From contig CAZJOD010000116.1 in NCBI GenBank assembly GCA_964547525.1, positions 1 to 12,518 of the forward strand: a stretch of DNA of 12,518 bases, read 5' to 3'. The notes under the pieces were generated by a model that worked only from the letters and a program-made list of their open reading frames with translations, had not been told where the DNA came from and made no database searches. Made by a program: the position numbers and the translations under genes. This document shows positions 1 to 6,870 of the stretch, in pieces (position 1 is the first letter of the stretch; the number at the start of each line of letters is the position of its first letter). The stretch comes from CAZJOD01 sp964547525. GTDB lineage: Bacteria; Bacillota; Clostridia; JAAYHZ01.

Positions 1-691
1 GATGAACCCATGACGACGGCATAGATTTTACAAGTATCTCATGTATGTCTTTTATTTCCCTTTGAATATATTTTTTATCGAACATGTCAACACGATAATT
101 AAATTTTTTCATTGCAAACGTTACTACTCTTTCGAATCTATTTATATCCAAATTATCGGTAGTCAGATGAAAAGCATACAAATCCATATCTTTATCAAAT
201 CCGTATTCGTTAAAAAATTCAACATAATACGCCGGGTTATAAACATTCATAATAACAGGCGGATATTCAAATCCTTCTATCAAAACACCTCTGTCATCAT
301 CTCCGTTGGTCGGGGATACCGGGCCTTTTACCTTATCAACTCCTTCCTTTTTTAAATAATCAACAGCAGTGTCAAAAAGCATAAACGCAGCTACCTTGTC
401 ATTTATACATTCAAACAAGCTGATAAATCCTTCATTTAAATTTTTCTCACGGTTCAATTTTATGTTGACACCTGCAAGTATCCTACCTGCAAGCTTTCCG
501 TCTTGGTCATACAGAACAAAGAATTTATGTGGATTATCACTTATCAGAGGGTTATTTTTTCCGGATAATGCCCTTTTTTGCATTAATTCAATGGAAAACA
601 CCTTTTTATCATTGTTCTTATATACTTCATACGGAACCTTTATAAATTCCGATATACCGGTCCTACCTGACACTTCCTTTATTACGTACAT
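1..691 (-). CDS. GNAT-like acyltransferase family protein, N-terminal 230 residues (3' end outside the window)
   Basis: Reading the minus strand from the ATG at 691-689 gives an open frame of 230 codons that leaves the window without a stop, so this is the N-terminal part of a longer protein. The start is preceded by AGGAG (702-706) at 10 nt; two upstream ATGs in the same stretch are each followed at once by TAA and cannot be used. Visible landmarks are a beta-strand-like GRILAGVN (69-76), EGFISLFEC (87-95), KGPVSPTNGDDDRG (122-135), and an EGFEYPPVIMNVYNPAYY segment (139-156) followed by GFDKDMDLYAF. From memory, this pattern is typical of roughly 370-380-residue uncharacterised proteins with an acyl-CoA N-acyltransferase fold (the YghO-like group). 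No substrate is known to me. It begins 27 nt after the DUF819 gene and is probably co-transcribed with it. Family assignment is by motif recall only; a cytosolic enzyme is inferred from the lack of membrane segments. Confidence 0.7.
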   Translation of the reverse strand, partial: MYVIKEVSGRTGISEFIKVPYEVYKNNDKKVFSIELMQKRALSGKNNPLISDNPHKFFVLYDQDGKLAGRILAGVNIKLNREKNLNEGFISLFECINDKVAAFMLFDTAVDYLKKEGVDKVKGPVSPTNGDDDRGVLIEGFEYPPVIMNVYNPAYYVEFFNEYGFDKDMDLYAFHLTTDNLDINRFERVVTFAMKKFNYRVDMFDKKYIQREIKDIHEILVKSMPSSWVH

Positions 692-718
692 TACATTACA
701 TCTCCTACCTAATATGTA

Positions 719-1891
719 TCATATGAAGCTCAATAAATAAGCCGTTAATAAACCTATGTAATTACCTACCGCATATCCGGCCAATCCGCAAACCATACCG
801 GGTATCATAACATGCTTGTTTTTTAACGCCGAAACGACTGCCGGTATAAATGCGGGACCGTAAATTGCAGCAACTGATGTCGCTACCGCAGTATCTTTAT
901 CTATTCTAAATAATACCGACAATAAACCGTGTATAAAGATCGCTCCGATCATAACAACGCATGTAAAAATGAAAATGGTTGCCGGCATATTTAATAAAGT
1001 CTTTATATCTACTGTCAACGCTAAAGCGAAACTGAACACATATATCAGGTATTCACCTAACTTTAGAGATTCGCTAGTATTTTTTACTTTTTTAATAAAA
1101 GAAAACGCAATCCCAAGCGTTGTAACTCCCAGCATAATAAATGCCACTGCCAATTCACCGGTAACTGCGTATGTAATCCCTATTGATGCTCCGGCCGATA
1201 TTATGGCCAGTAAACATACCCTTATTATGTTTACGATATTAGCACCTGAATTATTCGCGTTTTGTTCATATATTAAATCTTTTTGTTCTATTTTATCAGA
1301 ATCGTTCTGCAATGTAGCGGTTGTCATGTTGAAAGGTTTTAAGAACTTACCGTAAAGCCTTATACCGAATAACATTAAAATAAAATAATAAATACCTCCT
1401 ATTAACGTATCGGCGGCAACAACCGCCGTAAGAATATTGCGGTCTACTTTAAGAGCCATACCGATAGCCACTAAATTAGGAGTTCCACCGGTGTAACAAC
1501 CGGTTAACATTCCGGAGACATTCCAAAATTCACTGACACTGTAACGAAATGCAAAAGCCGCGACAGCGGATGTAAATACTACACTGACGATAATAAGTAT
1601 AAAAGACAATAATGTTTTTTTTGCCAAAGTAAATAATTTTTTAAAATCACAGTTAAATAGAATTAACGGAATTGCCAGAGGTATTACAGATTCCGAAAGT
1701 GTTTGAGCAAGTTTTTTATTAATTCCTAAATTAAAATTCCCGATTATCAGACCTAAAACATAACATAATAATACCGGTCCTAAATATTTTGCATATTTAT
1801 ACTGTTTAGTAAGAATTAGTATGATATATGGCATAAAAAAAATAAAAATCGCTTGAAAAACTGTTCCCACAGTTGTCAAAATGTCCGGCAT
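719..1891 (-). CDS. DUF819 (YjcL-like) polytopic membrane protein
   Basis: This 390-residue protein is almost entirely hydrophobic, with about 11-12 predicted membrane segments: roughly 9-27, 36-53, 65-83, 94-115, 125-147, 152-180, 219-243, 248-267, 282-297, 306-330, 336-358 and 363-390. A polar loop near 185-218 divides it into two halves. The signature YTGGTPNLVAIG (133-144) and a related glycine/proline motif AAIYGPAFIPAVV (341-353) at the matching place in the second half suggest an internal duplication. Both fit the DUF819 family (B. subtilis YjcL), which I recall as resembling inverted-repeat secondary transporters; its substrate is unknown. The ATG has a GGAGG box 7 nt upstream. The stop (719-721) is 27 nt before the GNAT-like gene. 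It follows murG by 148 nt and has its own promoter-like element, so it need not serve in wall synthesis. Family call fairly sure; transport is inference. Confidence 0.8.
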   Translation of the reverse strand: MPDILTTVGTVFQAIFIFFMPYIILILTKQYKYAKYLGPVLLCYVLGLIIGNFNLGINKKLAQTLSESVIPLAIPLILFNCDFKKLFTLAKKTLLSFILIIVSVVFTSAVAAFAFRYSVSEFWNVSGMLTGCYTGGTPNLVAIGMALKVDRNILTAVVAADTLIGGIYYFILMLFGIRLYGKFLKPFNMTTATLQNDSDKIEQKDLIYEQNANNSGANIVNIIRVCLLAIISAGASIGITYAVTGELAVAFIMLGVTTLGIAFSFIKKVKNTSESLKLGEYLIYVFSFALALTVDIKTLLNMPATIFIFTCVVMIGAIFIHGLLSVLFRIDKDTAVATSVAAIYGPAFIPAVVSALKNKHVMIPGMVCGLAGYAVGNYIGLLTAYLLSFI

Positions 1892-1941
1892 TAGTTATCC
1901 TCCGTAAATGGAAATAGAACTTGCTTAATGATTTATTGCAT

Positions 1942-1976
1942 AATTATCAAATTCACCTTATAGGAAAATGATAATT
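1942..1976 (-). repeat. Inverted repeat (8-bp arms) in the leader of the DUF819 gene
   Basis: Perfect 8-bp arms, AATTATCA (1942-1949) and TGATAATT (1969-1976), flank a 19-nt spacer that itself carries a short CCT/AGG dyad. It lies between the extended -10 element (1998-2006) and the start codon at 1891. It could be an operator or a weak RNA hairpin. There is no following U-run on the minus strand, so it is not a terminator. The arms are very AT-rich, so chance is a real possibility. Confidence 0.35.
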
Positions 1977-1997
1977 TAAAATAAATACTTTATATAA

Positions 1998-2006
1998 ATT
2001 ATATCA
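1998..2006 (-). promoter_or_regulatory. Extended -10 promoter element upstream of the DUF819/GNAT pair
   Basis: On the minus strand the sequence reads TGATATAAT, a perfect extended -10 (TG-n-TATAAT). No good -35 sits 17 nt upstream (TTCCTT), which extended -10 promoters tolerate. A start would fall near 1990, leaving a leader of about 100 nt before the ATG at 1891. No GC-rich terminator hairpin is visible between the murG stop and this site, so readthrough from the dcw operon is also possible. Confidence 0.5.
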
Positions 2007-2039
2007 TACAAGCTCTATCAAGGAAACAATTTTATTATC

Positions 2040-3155
2040 TTATAATACCTTTTTATGAAATATATATTTGTTTATAGATTGATAAATAACCTCACCGGCA
2101 CTTGTTCTTGCCATTTTCTTGGAGTTAATGGACATTTGTGTTATAATGTCAGGATTTTGTATCATATATTTTATTTTATCATACAGTATTTTTGGGTTCA
2201 ACATCCCTTCTGTAATTACAAAACAAGCTCCCTCTTCTTCTAATGCTCTGGCATTATGTTCTTGATGGTTTTCAGCCACATACGGAGACGGAATCATAAT
2301 AGACGCTTTACCTAGAGCACACATCTCACTGCAAGTCATGGCACCGGCTCTGCAAATAATTATATCGGCCGCCGCATAATGGATTTCAGCATTATAAATA
2401 TAAGGGACAACACAGACACCTTCGGTCGGATTTATATATCCTTTTAATGCTTCTACCGTCTTATCATAATCTATATTTCCTGTAGCGAACAACAACTTAA
2501 ATAATCCCTTTACCCGGTAAGATTTTATCATATTTACAATACAATTATTTAATGTTTCGCTACCTCTGCTGCCACCCATAATTACTACATACATGTCATT
2601 TTCCTTAAGATTAAGTTCATCTCTGGCTCTTTTTCTATCTGCATTTAAAAGTTCCTGTTTTAAAGGATTTCCTGAAACAATTACTTTCTTTGCTTTTTCA
2701 AAGGTTTTAATAGTGTTTTCAAAATTTACATAGGCAAGTTGCGCATATCTGGCAATAAACCTGTTAGTAACTCCTGCATAAGCATTTGATTCATGTATTA
2801 CAACCGGTACATTATGTTTATGTGCACAGTATAAAACAGCACCGGCTACATAACCTCCCGTACCAATAGCTACATCAGGTTTGAAATCTCTGATAATTTT
2901 CGACGCTTCCATATATCCCTGAAAGAATTGCAAAAATGTTTTTATATTTTTTAAAGAAATTTTTCTTTTAAAACCACTTGCATGAATAAATTTAATATTA
3001 AAACCTGAACGTGGAACCAAATCCTTTTCCAACCCGTTTTGCGTACCTATAAATAGAATTTCGTTTCTATTGTCTTTTAATTTAAATATTTTTGCTATTG
3101 CAATCGCAGGATTAATATGTCCCGCGGTTCCTCCCCCGGTAATTAATATTCGCAT
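2040..3155 (-). CDS. murG: UDP-GlcNAc:lipid I N-acetylglucosaminyltransferase MurG
   Basis: MurG transfers GlcNAc from UDP-GlcNAc to lipid I, making lipid II on the inner face of the membrane. The 371-residue length is normal for this GT-B (family GT28) enzyme. The N-terminal domain carries the glycine loop GGGTAGH (7-13), GTGGYVAG (98-105) and HESNAYAGVTNR (121-132). The C-terminal domain carries GGSRGS (194-199), the UDP-GlcNAc site CRAGAMTCSEMC (268-279), and AENHQEHNA (294-302). Membrane contact is expected through hydrophobic and basic N-domain patches around 61-80. GGGAG (3162-3166) lies 6 nt before the ATG, which supports this start. The gene follows the SEDS gene by 60 nt, the usual ftsW/spoVE-murG order. 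After it the cluster leaves the canonical order, with no ftsQ/divIB or murB. Identification is secure. Confidence 0.97.
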   Translation of the reverse strand: MRILITGGGTAGHINPAIAIAKIFKLKDNRNEILFIGTQNGLEKDLVPRSGFNIKFIHASGFKRKISLKNIKTFLQFFQGYMEASKIIRDFKPDVAIGTGGYVAGAVLYCAHKHNVPVVIHESNAYAGVTNRFIARYAQLAYVNFENTIKTFEKAKKVIVSGNPLKQELLNADRKRARDELNLKENDMYVVIMGGSRGSETLNNCIVNMIKSYRVKGLFKLLFATGNIDYDKTVEALKGYINPTEGVCVVPYIYNAEIHYAAADIIICRAGAMTCSEMCALGKASIMIPSPYVAENHQEHNARALEEEGACFVITEGMLNPKILYDKIKYMIQNPDIITQMSINSKKMARTSAGEVIYQSINKYIFHKKVL

Positions 3156-3167
3156 ACTCCACTCCCA

Positions 3168-3192
3168 TTTTCTCGAATAATACCTTTTCTCG
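3168..3192 (-). repeat. Direct repeat CGAGAAAA x2 in the ftsW-murG gap
   Basis: Two identical 8-mers (3168-3175 and 3185-3192 on the minus strand), 17 nt apart start to start, lie between the ftsW stop and the murG ribosome binding site. A TATAAT box sits just upstream at 3197-3202, but no acceptable -35 was found at 16-18 nt. This could be a small regulatory region for murG or chance in AT-rich sequence. Confidence 0.25.
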
Positions 3193-3215
3193 CTATATTA
3201 TACTATAACATAATA

Positions 3216-4340
3216 TCATTTAACATATCTTGATATATTAAGTAATATACCAATTTCCGCTAAGAACAACACAAGTGCGGTGCCTCCGTAGCTAAACAAA
3301 GGCAAAGCTACACCTGTAGCGGGAACACTGCCTGTTACAACAGCTATGTTTAACACGAATTGTATTCCTATTAAAGCCGTTATCCCCACTGCAGTCAAAC
3401 TGCCAAATTTATCAGGAGCGTATAAAGAGATTCTGATTCCTCTCCAAATTAACATAAGAAATAAAAGCAGTATAACTACACAGCCTATAAAGCCCAGTTC
3501 TTCGGCTATTATTGCAAAAATAAAATCGTTATGGGGTTCGGGAAGGTACAAGAATTTTTGCATACTTTTACCTAAACCTTTACCGAATAATCCCCCTGTT
3601 CCTATGGCATAAAGGGATTGGACCACTTGCCAACCTATGCCGCTTCTATATTGAAAAGGATCTTTATATGACAATAATCTGTCTTTCATGTAATCGGTAA
3701 ATATTGCAATGTAGGATAATGCCGCGACAGCCGGTGTTCCCACAATTATAAAGTGCAGGATTTTAGCTCCTGCACAGTATAGCATGATGATCGTTAATGC
3801 AAACACTATAATTGTACAGCTAAGATGAGGTTCCATTAACAATAAAATCGCCACCACACCGAAAACCATAAAAAAAGGTATAAAACCGGTAAAAAACTTC
3901 GATACTCTTTCACTGTTCTTTGACATGTAATGTGCAAAAAACAAAATCATAGCTATTTTCATTATTTCAGAAGGTTGAAAGTGGATAGGACCTATAATCA
4001 ACCATCGTCTTATATTAGGATCACTGCCATGAAAACCCGGTACCAGCACCAGACATAATAATCCTAAAGCAATTAGAAACAACGGCAATGCGAATTTTTT
4101 ATATAATCTATAATCAATACATGATGTGACAAGTAATACTATTAAACCTAAAACCGCAAACTTTAGCTGGCTTTTTAATATGTAAGTCAAATCTCCGTAC
4201 TCTCGATTTGCATAAGGCATACTGGCACTGAACATAGTAATTAAGCCTGTGGCTAATAAAATAACAACAACCAATAATAACCAAAAATCCATAGGTTTTT
4301 TTATATCGACTTTCACGTTCTGAACAACATCTTTTATCAT
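3216..4340 (-). CDS. ftsW: SEDS-family peptidoglycan polymerase FtsW/SpoVE
   Basis: SEDS proteins polymerise lipid II into glycan strands in the membrane, working with a class B PBP. From the ATG at 4340 the product is 374 residues with about 10 membrane segments. Visible SEDS marks are FSAS after the first helix, RRWLIIGPIHFQPSE (111-125), GWQVVQSLYAIGTGG (236-250), PEPHNDFIFAIIAEELG (267-283, with the presumed catalytic Asp in HNDF at 272) and TGSVPATGVALPLFSYGG (336-353). A longer form begins at the ATG at 4385 (389 residues), but that codon lies inside an 18-bp palindrome and has no ribosome binding site. The 4340 ATG has GGAG (4353-4356) at a rather long 12 nt, and gives the usual short N-terminus before the first helix. 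FtsW and SpoVE cannot be separated by sequence alone; the SpoVD-like PBP upstream makes SpoVE, or a shared role, plausible. murD, normally just upstream, is absent. Confidence 0.93.
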   Translation of the reverse strand: MIKDVVQNVKVDIKKPMDFWLLLVVVILLATGLITMFSASMPYANREYGDLTYILKSQLKFAVLGLIVLLVTSCIDYRLYKKFALPLFLIALGLLCLVLVPGFHGSDPNIRRWLIIGPIHFQPSEIMKIAMILFFAHYMSKNSERVSKFFTGFIPFFMVFGVVAILLLMEPHLSCTIIVFALTIIMLYCAGAKILHFIIVGTPAVAALSYIAIFTDYMKDRLLSYKDPFQYRSGIGWQVVQSLYAIGTGGLFGKGLGKSMQKFLYLPEPHNDFIFAIIAEELGFIGCVVILLLFLMLIWRGIRISLYAPDKFGSLTAVGITALIGIQFVLNIAVVTGSVPATGVALPLFSYGGTALVLFLAEIGILLNISRYVK

Positions 4341-4362
4341 ATTAACAATTCGCTCCGTATGT

Positions 4363-4368
4363 ATTATA
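4363..4368 (-). promoter_or_regulatory. Possible -10 box (TATAAT) just upstream of ftsW
   Basis: A perfect TATAAT on the minus strand lies 7 nt past the palindrome and 22 nt before the 4340 start codon. At 17-nt spacing the -35 position would be CGGAAC, inside the palindrome and unlike TTGACA. If real, it would be a weak or activator-dependent promoter. A second TATAAT occurs at 4407-4412 on the other side of the palindrome, also without a good -35. Confidence 0.3.
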
Positions 4369-4375
4369 TCCGTAG

Positions 4376-4393
4376 ACCGGAACATGTTCCGGT
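4376..4393. repeat. 18-bp perfect palindrome in the mraY-ftsW gap
   Basis: ACCGGAACATGTTCCGGT equals its own reverse complement. It is GC-rich compared with its surroundings and sits in the junction between mraY and ftsW, between two TATAAT boxes. It could be an operator for a dimeric regulator. As RNA it would form a short 6-7 bp stem with a tight loop. On the plus strand it is followed by TTTTGTTT, which resembles a terminator, but no plus-strand gene needs one. It is not the Gram-positive LexA box, which has four bases between GAAC and GTTC rather than the two seen here. Confidence 0.6.
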
Positions 4394-4427
4394 TTTGTTT
4401 GACATTATTATATTCATAGCTATGCCG

Positions 4428-5408
4428 TTACAAAGTAAAAAATGCAAGAATACATCCTATTAATGTAACTCCCCAAAAAACATACACTATTTTTGTTTCT
4501 TTCCAACCTGAAAGTTCAAAATGGTGATGAATGGGTGTCATTTTAAACACTCTTTTGCCGGTTTTTTTAAAATGTGCAACTTGTATAACAACAGACAAAG
4601 ATTCTATAATATAAATAATACCTACAATTAATAGTATCCATGGGATCTTCATGATAATCGCCAATGCGGTAACAGCTCCACCTAACGCCAATGAACCCGT
4701 ATCACCCATAAAAACCCGAGCGGGATGCAGATTATAGCAGAGAAAACCGACCAAACCACCTGTTAAAGCTCCATTGAAAACAACAGTATATTCAAGACCC
4801 GGAGTTCTTCTTGTCAATACAACAAAAAACATCAATACGATAACGGTTATACCCGTACACAAACCGTCAACTCCGTCAGTTAAGTTTACCGAATTTGTCA
4901 TATAATAAAGTACCATGACCAGGAATGGATAATATATAAATCCGGGTATATGGATGGACTTAGACATTCCTGTAAAAGGTAATATCATATCGGTACCTAA
5001 TTTTAAAACCGTTTCACAATATACTATAAATATAACGGCTGCTACTATTTGTAATACGGTTTTTTGTAAAACACTCAATCCGTCTTTACTCTTTTTTAAA
5101 ACCTTTATTAAATCATCTACAAGTCCTATCAAACCGAATCCAAAAAATGCGATAAGCGGTGCAATAATTTCAGGGAATCGTTTTGCATATAAAATTCCGA
5201 ACAATAGAACCGGAAGATAGAAAATTAATCCTCCCATAGTAGGAGTACCGGTTTTCTTCAAATGAGTAGCTGGCCCGTCATCCCTTACTGTTTGTCCGAA
5301 CTTTAATCTTTTTAACGCCGGAATTATTATGGCACCCCATATTGCAGCCACAACAAAAGATAATGTAAATACAACCGTATGGTATGAAATATCCAATAGA
5401 TTATTCAA
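4428..5408 (-). CDS. mraY: Phospho-MurNAc-pentapeptide transferase MraY
   Basis: MraY transfers phospho-MurNAc-pentapeptide from UDP to undecaprenyl phosphate, giving lipid I at the membrane. Starting at the TTG at 5408-5406 the product is 326 residues, close to the B. subtilis length of about 324. Family signatures present (this numbering) are DDGPATHLKKTGTPTMGG (43-60), the metal-binding pair VDDL (97-100), NLTDGVDGL (175-183), FMGDTGSLALGG (233-244) and TPIHHHFE (291-298). About ten membrane segments alternate with these loops. The TTG is chosen because AAGGAGAGG (5415-5423) lies exactly 6 nt upstream; an in-frame ATG at 5438 would add ten residues encoded within murF and lacks such a site. 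The start overlaps the murF stop by 8 nt, indicating translational coupling. The next gene downstream is a SEDS gene, not the expected murD. Identification is secure. Confidence 0.97.
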   Translation of the reverse strand: MNNLLDISYHTVVFTLSFVVAAIWGAIIIPALKRLKFGQTVRDDGPATHLKKTGTPTMGGLIFYLPVLLFGILYAKRFPEIIAPLIAFFGFGLIGLVDDLIKVLKKSKDGLSVLQKTVLQIVAAVIFIVYCETVLKLGTDMILPFTGMSKSIHIPGFIYYPFLVMVLYYMTNSVNLTDGVDGLCTGITVIVLMFFVVLTRRTPGLEYTVVFNGALTGGLVGFLCYNLHPARVFMGDTGSLALGGAVTALAIIMKIPWILLIVGIIYIIESLSVVIQVAHFKKTGKRVFKMTPIHHHFELSGWKETKIVYVFWGVTLIGCILAFFTL

Positions 5409-6804
5409 CTGAAACCTCTCCTTCTCGCCACATTTCAATTATCGTTTCAACGCCAATTTCCATCTTCATGGCTCTCGATCCTTTAACTAAAACCGCATCA
5501 TCTTTTTTGACAACAATATTTAATAAATCTACCAAATCATTGTGGTTATTACATAAGTAAATATTATTCACATTCATCCCCGCTTTAACGGCTCCTTCCG
5601 ATATTTGTTTTCTAAATTCCCCCATACAAATCAATATGTCAACTCCATGTTCCACACAAGAAATACCTAATTGTCTGTGTGCATCTTCTGAAAAACTTCC
5701 CATTTCAAGCATATCTGCCAAAACTGCAACTTTTCTTCTGCCTTCCGCTATATCGGATAAAACCGATAAAGCCGCTTCCATAGATTCCGGAGCCGCATTA
5801 TACGTGTCATTTATAATAACACCGTTCCCTATTTTCTTAATTTCCATTCTTTGTTGTTTTGGAGAAAAATTCAGAACACCTTCTATGGCTTTTTCAATCG
5901 GGATATTCAATTCTCTTGCCACCGCCAGAGCGGCCAGAGAATTGTATACCATGTGATAGCCGGGTACATTTAACTTAACTTCATATTCCCGATTATTGAT
6001 TTTTATATTATATCCGGGTTTTCCGTTTTTATATTTACGAATATTGTAAGCTGTGTAATCATTGCCTTCTTCGGTTCCAAAATATATATGCCGGATATCC
6101 AGCAACCCTTTAACTCCCCTAAGCAAGCCATCATCACCGTTAAGTAATAACAAGCCTTTTTTTCGGTCCATACCCTGTATGATTTCAAGCTTTGCCTTTA
6201 AAATATTTTGTTTTGATTTAAGTTGTCCGATATGCGATATGCCAATATTTGTTATGACCGCTATATTCGGTTCAGCCAACTCAGATAGATATGCTATTTC
6301 CCCGAAATCATTCATACCCATCTCTAAAACGGAATAATCATACGAATCATCCAGTTTTAATAAAGTATTAGGAACTCCGATATGGTTATTAAAATTCTTT
6401 TCAGGTACCAACACCTTTGCTTCGCAACCGATAGCCGACGCAATCATATTACAGGTACTGGTTTTACCAACGCTTCCTGTAACCGATATAACCGGTTTTG
6501 GGAATTTTGATCTGATGAAAGATCCTAACATACCGTAAGCTTTTATCGTATCATCAACCTTGATGATACAGACCTTGTCCGTTTGTATCTCTTCGGAAGT
6601 TATTACAGCGTCGGCTCCCATGCTAACCGCTTGTTGTATGAAATTATGACCGTCAAAACGCTCGCCTTTAATTGCAACAAACAAATATCCTTTGGAGATT
6701 TCTCTACTGTCTGTCGAAACGCCATTAATTATCTTCTTCTTGTCCCCTAAGGTAAATGATGCATTTACGGCTTTACTAATTTCTTCTACGGTTAACTTAT
6801 ACAT
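5401..6804 (-). CDS. murF: UDP-MurNAc-tripeptide:D-Ala-D-Ala ligase MurF
   Basis: MurF is the cytosolic ATP-dependent ligase that adds D-Ala-D-Ala to UDP-MurNAc-tripeptide. The 467-residue protein has the three Mur-ligase domains. An N-terminal substrate domain carries STDSREISKGYLFVAIKGERFDGH across 30-53. The ATPase domain has the P-loop GSVGKTS (110-116), NFNNHIGVP (137-145) and EMGMNDFGEI (161-170). The C-terminal domain contains NDTYNAAPESM (332-342) and KGSRAMKME (441-449). The P-loop ends in Ser rather than the more common Thr, a conservative change. AAGGAGG lies 6 nt before the ATG. The 66-nt gap after murE also holds a second purine-rich stretch (GGGAGGGG) with no start codon behind it. 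The last codons contain the mraY ribosome binding site and the stop overlaps the mraY start. Identification is secure. Confidence 0.97.
   Translation of the reverse strand: MYKLTVEEISKAVNASFTLGDKKKIINGVSTDSREISKGYLFVAIKGERFDGHNFIQQAVSMGADAVITSEEIQTDKVCIIKVDDTIKAYGMLGSFIRSKFPKPVISVTGSVGKTSTCNMIASAIGCEAKVLVPEKNFNNHIGVPNTLLKLDDSYDYSVLEMGMNDFGEIAYLSELAEPNIAVITNIGISHIGQLKSKQNILKAKLEIIQGMDRKKGLLLLNGDDGLLRGVKGLLDIRHIYFGTEEGNDYTAYNIRKYKNGKPGYNIKINNREYEVKLNVPGYHMVYNSLAALAVARELNIPIEKAIEGVLNFSPKQQRMEIKKIGNGVIINDTYNAAPESMEAALSVLSDIAEGRRKVAVLADMLEMGSFSEDAHRQLGISCVEHGVDILICMGEFRKQISEGAVKAGMNVNNIYLCNNHNDLVDLLNIVVKKDDAVLVKGSRAMKMEIGVETIIEMWREGEVSVE
5415..5423 (-). promoter_or_regulatory. Ribosome binding site that fixes the mraY TTG start
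   Basis: AAGGAGAGG on the minus strand lies inside the last codons of murF, 6 nt before the TTG at 5408-5406. It is the strongest Shine-Dalgarno match in this junction and is wrongly placed for the in-frame ATG at 5438, which lies upstream of it. Confidence 0.75.
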
Positions 6805-6870
6805 ATGAATCCTCCTTCTTAAGTTAGCCCCTCCCGTATATAAACTTTATCCTTTATTTAACTATATATA

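Noticed and set aside
110..116. MurF P-loop ending in Ser (GSVGKTS, residues 110-116 of MurF) as a defect
   Set aside because: Ser for Thr at this position is conservative and nucleotide binding is expected to be kept. Coordinates given are residue numbers in the MurF product.
41..740. Plus-strand open frames over the left end (41-355 and 369-740)
   Set aside because: They lie opposite the GNAT-like gene and the end of the DUF819 gene, have low-complexity Phe/Ile/Ser-rich products, no ribosome binding sites and no family motifs.
1977..2040. Terminator after murG
   Set aside because: The stretch is AT-rich with no GC-rich stem followed by a U-run on the minus strand.
4376..4400. Plus-strand terminator-like hairpin followed by TTTTGTTT
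   Set aside because: No plus-strand gene ends here. The palindrome gives the same hairpin on both strands, and on the minus strand no U-run follows.
6003..6188. Minus-strand 61-codon open frame inside murF
   Set aside because: It is an out-of-frame shadow of the murF middle domain with no recognisable motif.
6805..6870. Possible leader peptide or promoter in the murE-murF gap
   Set aside because: A second purine-rich stretch (GGGAGGGG) is present but no start codon follows it at a suitable distance, and TATA-like sequences are just a run of alternating A and T without a -35.
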